Source: JBHHZM01 sp046758065 (GTDB lineage Bacteria > Pseudomonadota > Alphaproteobacteria > JAAXGF01). From it: a stretch of 23,736 nucleotides of DNA. Location of the stretch: positions 1-23,736 of the forward strand of contig JBHHZM010000039.1 in NCBI GenBank assembly GCA_046758065.1, read 5' to 3'. A program made the position numbers and the translations under genes. The notes beneath the pieces were generated by a model. That model was not told the origin of the DNA and did not search any database. It was given only the letters and a program-made list of their open reading frames with translations. This document shows, piece by piece, positions 22,439-23,736 of this stretch (its first letter is position 1; each line of letters opens with the position of its first letter).

Positions 22439-23736
22439 GTGACCCGTGACGCGCGCTACGACGTTCTGTTCGAACCGGTGAAGATCGGCCCGCTGACCGC
22501 ACGCAACCGGTTCTACCAGGTTCCCCACTGCAACGGCATGGGCCGTAGCTACCCTTCCAGCATGGCGGAAATGCGCGGCGTCAAGGCCGAGGGCGGCTGG
22601 GCCGTGGTGTGCACCGAGGAGGTAGAAATTCACCATACCTCGGACATCAGCCCCTTCATCGAGGGGCGGATGTGGGACAACGCCGACATCCCGGTGTTCG
22701 CCCGCATGGCCGACAGGATCCACGAGCACGGCGGACTGGCCGGTTTCCAGCCGGTCTACAGCGGTTTCTCGGCGCCCAACCGCTACAGCCGGGAAATCCC
22801 CCTCGCGCCGTCGCATCGGCCGGTGGACGCGTACGACCCGGTCCAGGCGCGGGCGATGGACAAGGCCGACATCAAGGCGGTGCGGCGCTGGCACGTGGAC
22901 GCCGCGCGGCGCGCCCGCAAGGCCGGTTTCGACATCATCTACGATTATGCCGCCCACGACCTCACCATCCAGATGCACTTCCTGTCGCGCCGCCACAACA
23001 CCCGAATCGACGAATACGGCGGCAGCCTGGAAAACCGGGTGCGGCTGTTCCGGGAAATCCTCGAGGACATCCGGGAAGCGGTCGGCGATACCTGCGCCGT
23101 GGCGGTCCGTTTCGCGGTCGATGAACTGCTGGGTTCGGAAGGAATTTCGTGCGAGGCGGAAGGCCGCGACGTGGTCGGGATGCTGGCCGAACTGCCCGAC
23201 CTGTGGGACGTCAACGTCAGCGACTGGGCCAACGATTCGAGCACCTCGCGGTTCACCGAGCAGGGTTGTCAGCAGCCCTACACCGCGTTCGTCAAGCAAC
23301 TGACGAGCAAGCCGGTGGTGGGGGTGGGCCGCCATACTTCGCCCGACGCCATGGTGGCGCTCATCAGAAAGGGCGAGCTGGACATGATCGGCGCCGCCCG
23401 TCCCTCGATCGCCGATCCTTTCCTGCCCAGAAAGATCGAGGAAGGGCGGCTCGACGACATCCGCGAATGCATCGGCTGTAACATCTGCATCTCCGGCGAT
23501 TTCCTGGCCACGCCCATGCGCTGCACCCAGAACCCGACGGCGGGCGAGGAGTGGCGGAAGGGCTGGCACCCCGAACGGATCCCGGCCAGGGGCAGTGAGG
23601 ATTCGGTCCTGGTGGTGGGCGCCGGCCCGGCCGGCCTGGAATGCGTCCGCGCCCTGGGGCAGCGGGGCTACGCGGTCACCCTGGCCGAAGCGACGACCGA
23701 ACTGGGCGGACGCGTCACCGACGAGAGCCGCCTTCC
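22439..23736 (+). CDS. Trimethylamine dehydrogenase-family amine dehydrogenase, 5' part; pocket resembles histamine dehydrogenase
   Basis: Oxidative deaminating flavoprotein; 432 codons are visible and the gene runs off the right edge (about 700-730 expected). The TIM-barrel starts with YDVLFEPVKIGPLTARNRFY and keeps C31, equivalent to the cysteine that binds FMN covalently in trimethylamine dehydrogenase (C30). The triad is present as Y170, H173 and D266. The 4Fe-4S cysteines are C344, C347, C350 and C362. The second flavin/ADP fold begins at G394 (GAGPAG). Of the aromatic bowl, Trp264 is kept (W263), but Tyr60 is E61 and Trp355 is D354. Histamine dehydrogenase of Nocardioides is recalled to carry Gln, Trp and Asp at these places, so a histamine- or diamine-type substrate is likelier than trimethylamine. 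The GTG start at 22439 has AAAGGA upstream and gives the right offset to family numbering. It sits downstream of the FNR-type gene. Confidence 0.88.
   Translation, partial: MTRDARYDVLFEPVKIGPLTARNRFYQVPHCNGMGRSYPSSMAEMRGVKAEGGWAVVCTEEVEIHHTSDISPFIEGRMWDNADIPVFARMADRIHEHGGLAGFQPVYSGFSAPNRYSREIPLAPSHRPVDAYDPVQARAMDKADIKAVRRWHVDAARRARKAGFDIIYDYAAHDLTIQMHFLSRRHNTRIDEYGGSLENRVRLFREILEDIREAVGDTCAVAVRFAVDELLGSEGISCEAEGRDVVGMLAELPDLWDVNVSDWANDSSTSRFTEQGCQQPYTAFVKQLTSKPVVGVGRHTSPDAMVALIRKGELDMIGAARPSIADPFLPRKIEEGRLDDIRECIGCNICISGDFLATPMRCTQNPTAGEEWRKGWHPERIPARGSEDSVLVVGAGPAGLECVRALGQRGYAVTLAEATTELGGRVTDESRL

Overview
The window is GC-rich and gene-dense, and it reads like an alphaproteobacterial chromosome. 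The evidence is the long (388-residue) dCTP deaminase form, a hopanoid-associated glycosyltransferase (HpnB), an FnrN/FnrL-type oxygen regulator with C-x2-C-x7-C spacing, and several ABC uptake systems for organic nitrogen compounds. I see no tRNA, rRNA, CRISPR array, insertion sequence or phage gene.

Layout, left to right. (1) 1-1307, minus strand: a glycine betaine/proline-type uptake system, with the binding protein first and the ATPase cut by the window edge. A DeoR-type regulator is divergent at 1639-2418. (2) 2595-3463: an Lrp/AsnC regulator divergent from a small DUF6356-like membrane protein. (3) 3631-7134: a 1167-residue flavin/iron-sulfur oxidoreductase that fuses a GltD/NfnL-like half to a PyrK/NfnS-like half. 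(4) 7324-9329: dCTP deaminase, a 78-residue membrane protein and a VOC-fold protein. (5) 9349-14591, minus strand: a complete five-gene peptide/opine/nickel-type ABC importer. (6) 14592-15203: a 612-base divergent regulatory region rich in palindromes. (7) 15204-19958: a complete spermidine/putrescine-type ABC importer (binding protein, ATPase, two permeases). Its last permease has an extra membrane segment and a tail with three copies of a roughly 20-residue repeat. (8) 20035-21216: hpnB. (9) 21217-21609: a non-coding stretch with a strongly structured RNA candidate. (10) 21610-23736: an FNR-type regulator followed by the first 432 residues of a trimethylamine dehydrogenase-family enzyme.

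Most of the transport and catabolic genes deal with small nitrogenous solutes: quaternary amines, polyamine-like compounds, peptide/opine-like compounds and an amine dehydrogenase. The partial enzyme keeps the covalent-flavin cysteine, the catalytic triad and the 4Fe-4S cysteines of trimethylamine dehydrogenase. Two of its three aromatic-bowl residues are acidic, which points to histamine or another di-cationic amine rather than trimethylamine. The items I consider least described are the repeat-bearing permease tail, the pocket substitutions in the amine dehydrogenase, the one-chain Nfn-like oxidoreductase, and the structured RNA at 21357-21447.
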